Assembly: GCA_030433055.1 (NCBI GenBank)
Contig: JAUILJ010000436.1
Span: forward strand, 1-6,855
DNA from: Polyangia bacterium
Lineage (GTDB): Bacteria; Myxococcota_A; Polyangia; Polyangiales; Polyangiaceae
Direction of reading: 5' to 3'
DNA length: 6,855 nt
Within the stretch, counting starts at the first letter, position 1, and the number at the start of each line of letters is the position of its first letter. Below are positions 5,896 to 6,855 of the stretch, in pieces. Both the position numbers and the translations under genes were made by a program. The notes beneath the pieces are model-generated. The model saw only the letters and a list, made by a program, of their open reading frames with translations. It was not told the origin of the DNA and made no database searches.

Positions 5896-5926
5896 TTGAC
5901 AACCGCCGCGCTGGAGGTGATACGTT
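5896..5926 (+). promoter_or_regulatory. Sigma-70-type promoter for the 5930-6270 transcript
   Basis: A perfect -35 box TTGACA lies at 5896-5901. The -10 box is either GATACG at 5919-5924 (17-bp spacer) or TACGTT at 5921-5926 (19-bp spacer; T1, A2 and T6 match the consensus). Transcription would start near 5933. It is the only consensus -35 with a plausible -10 that I found, and it points towards the structured region and the transpeptidase gene. Promoter strength and the exact -10 are inferred. Confidence 0.5.
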
Positions 5927-5932
5927 AGAACT

Positions 5933-6104
5933 TGAGAGGGGAATTCGGGGGACAGCCGATCGTCTGACATCGTGCCCAAGGTTGATTCACGTTAGCCAAG
6001 GGAGAGGGGCCTCGAGTGAGGGGTTATGAGAGTCCCCTTCCGACAAAGACGATCCTGCGCAACAAGAGGTGCGCCATCGCAAGGTGGCGCACCTCACCTA
6101 TTTA
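5933..6104 (+). ncRNA. Candidate structured small RNA or RNA leader
   Basis: Between the promoter and a strong terminator-like hairpin lie about 170 bases with no credible gene but many complementary segments. GATCGTCT (5958-5965) can pair with AGACGATC (6047-6054). GGTTGA (5980-5985) can pair with TTAGCC (5992-5997) using wobbles. CCTC/GAGG closes a tetraloop at about 6011-6022. A G-rich 5' segment (about 5938-5953) can pair with GTCCCCTTCC (6032-6041), which would form a pseudoknot with, or compete against, the first helix. Three G-runs at 6000-6002, 6006-6009 and 6020-6023 are also notable. I checked it by eye against 6S RNA, SRP RNA, tmRNA and common riboswitch cores and recognised none. 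It may be an independent sRNA or a long 5' leader of the transpeptidase gene. Confidence 0.35.
6066..6104 (+). terminator. Strong 11-bp hairpin, terminator or attenuator
   Basis: GAGGTGCGCCA at 6066-6076 and TGGCGCACCTC at 6085-6095 form a perfect 11-bp stem with an 8-base loop, followed by ACCTATTTAG. The U-tract is short and offset, so termination may be partial. If transcription passes it, it continues towards the transpeptidase gene at 6271. Confidence 0.55.
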
Positions 6105-6202
6105 GCGCTCCGGCGTGAGGTAGGTCTTCGAGGGGAAGCAAGAGCTAACCTCGGGGAAAAGCGTCGCGGTCCTTCGGAGCCCCTCTCGCTCTTTTGGTCC
6201 CG

Positions 6203-6225
6203 TACGTCGCGGCTTCGCGCTCGTA
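6203..6225 (+). other. Leader hairpin upstream of the transpeptidase gene
   Basis: TACG/CGTA and CGCG/CGCG pair around a GCTT loop, with a 1x2 internal loop, giving 8 bp. It lies 45 bases before the start codon in the 5' leader. Role unknown. Confidence 0.3.
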
Positions 6226-6250
6226 GCGGGTTTCTTGGCCGGATCCCCGG

Positions 6251-6264
6251 CGCCTCGTTAGGCG
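6251..6264 (+). promoter_or_regulatory. Small hairpin just before the transpeptidase start codon
   Basis: CGCCT at 6251-6255 and AGGCG at 6260-6264 pair around a CGTT loop, ending six bases before the ATG. The AGG in its 3' arm is the nearest Shine-Dalgarno-like sequence besides a GGGG three bases further on, so pairing could limit ribosome access. The stem is short, so this is suggestive only. Confidence 0.3.
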
Positions 6265-6270
6265 TGGGGC

Positions 6271-6855
6271 ATGGCAGCGTGGAGCAAGTGGATCGGCGTG
6301 GGTGCGGCAACCGGGATCATCCTGGCGCTGGTCCCAGTGGTCCGCGGCAACATCAAGCTGGAAGACGCTCTCAGCAAGGCCAGCTCCAGTAGCAGCAAGA
6401 GCGATTCCAAGGGACCCAACCTCAAGGGGCTCGACCTGTTGCGGCTGCGCCTGCAACCGCGTCGCGTCACCAGTCCACTCCCCGATGGCCGCACCGCGGA
6501 GCTCACCCTCGACCCGGCGCTTCAGCGCGCCGCGCTCTCGGTGATGAAGAAGTATCGCGTGCCCGAGGCGGGCGCGGTGTTGATGGACATCAAGACCGGC
6601 GAGCTGCTGGTCTACGCGAGCTACATCAACGAAGGCCCGAAGGTAGACATCAACGTGCGCGCGGAAGCGCCGGTCGCCAGCGTGTTCAAGGTGATCACGG
6701 GGTCGGCCTTGGTAGAAAACGCACATCTCACGGCGAAGACCGAGCAGTGCTACCACGGGGGTCGGAGCCGGATCACCGCTGACGAGCTCGAGGAGGATCC
6801 CGCGCGTGACAAGTGGTGCGCCACCCTCGCAGCGGCCATGGGGCGCTCCCTCAAC
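6271..6855 (+). CDS. Penicillin-binding protein transpeptidase, N-terminal part
   Basis: The frame starts at ATG 6271 (an in-frame TAG at 6259-6261 excludes earlier starts) and stays open to the window end, so 195 residues are visible and the rest lies outside. Residues 4-26 form one membrane anchor (WIGVGAATGIILALVPVV), followed by a Ser/Lys-rich linker (about 33-48). The penicillin-binding fold begins near residue 77 with LTLDPALQRAAL and GAVLMDIKTGELLVYASY (101-118). The active-site SxxK motif is SVFK 137-140 (nucleophile Ser137), and the second motif SxN is SLN 193-195, the last codons present; the KTG motif is beyond the edge. Two cysteines (160, 183) lie between the motifs. The enzyme should cross-link peptidoglycan in the periplasm. 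Only about 75 residues precede the catalytic fold, too few for a class A glycosyltransferase domain and for a normal class B dimerisation domain. The ribosome binding site is poor. Confidence 0.9.
   Translation, partial: MAAWSKWIGVGAATGIILALVPVVRGNIKLEDALSKASSSSSKSDSKGPNLKGLDLLRLRLQPRRVTSPLPDGRTAELTLDPALQRAALSVMKKYRVPEAGAVLMDIKTGELLVYASYINEGPKVDINVRAEAPVASVFKVITGSALVENAHLTAKTEQCYHGGRSRITADELEEDPARDKWCATLAAAMGRSLN

Noticed and set aside
5471..5902. A 143-codon minus-strand frame
   Set aside because: Its TTG start overlaps the TTGACA promoter box, its stop lies inside the tandem repeat, and I recognise no family. A decayed gene cannot be excluded.
5933..6104. 6S RNA, SRP RNA or tmRNA
   Set aside because: The long closing stem and central bubble of 6S, the GGAAG SRP tetraloop region, and the tRNA-like end with CCA of tmRNA were not found by eye.
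6026..6118. A 30-codon plus-strand frame (ATG 6026) across the 11-bp hairpin, possible leader peptide
   Set aside because: The GAGGGG upstream is only two bases from the ATG, the peptide is a basic jumble, and the codons coincide with a perfect hairpin that better explains the sequence.
6138..6200. A second terminator in the transpeptidase leader (AAGAGC paired with GCTCTT, then TT)
   Set aside because: The stem is interrupted by large unpaired stretches, with only short GC matches inside. Too weak to annotate without a folding calculation.

Overview
The window is high-GC bacterial DNA with several myxobacterial hallmarks: a lipoprotein with a long Gly/Ser/Thr tract, a C-terminal tail that looks like MYXO-CTERM, strong third-position GC bias, and a large GAF/HD-GYP signalling protein. 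I infer a member of the Myxococcota, probably Polyangia-like; there is no rRNA or other marker to prove it.

Layout, left to right. (1) Positions 1-572, plus strand: the 3' end of a secreted or surface protein resembling MXAN_6640-type putative metalloproteases. It appears frameshifted at a C-run (431-435), so that its MYXO-CTERM-like tail lies in another frame. (2) Positions 608-1276, minus strand: a lipoprotein with a low-complexity linker made of two kinds of tandem repeat and a six-cysteine C-terminal domain, convergent with gene 1 across a hairpin terminator. (3) Positions 1277-1598: an intergenic stretch with two overlapping, mutually exclusive hairpins upstream of the lipoprotein. (4) Positions 1599-4847, minus strand: a two-gene unit, phoH followed 12 bp later by a GAF/HD-GYP protein. 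(5) Positions 4848-5895: about 1 kb with no convincing gene, holding two short tandem-repeat arrays. (6) Positions 5896-6270: a TTGACA promoter, a structured transcribed region that may be a small RNA ending in a strong hairpin, then a short leader. (7) Positions 6271-6855, plus strand: the N-terminal part of a penicillin-binding transpeptidase, cut by the window edge exactly after its SxN motif.

Functionally, the phoH/HD-GYP pair joins a PhoH-family ATPase with a probable cyclic-di-GMP phosphodiesterase or degenerate relative carrying its own sensor domain. The flanking genes concern the cell envelope (anchored protease-like protein, lipoprotein, peptidoglycan transpeptidase). I see no CRISPR array, tRNA, rRNA, insertion sequence or recognisable defence system. 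The least explained parts are the 5896-6104 RNA-like region, the competing hairpins at 1317-1395 and the insertion inside the HD-GYP domain.
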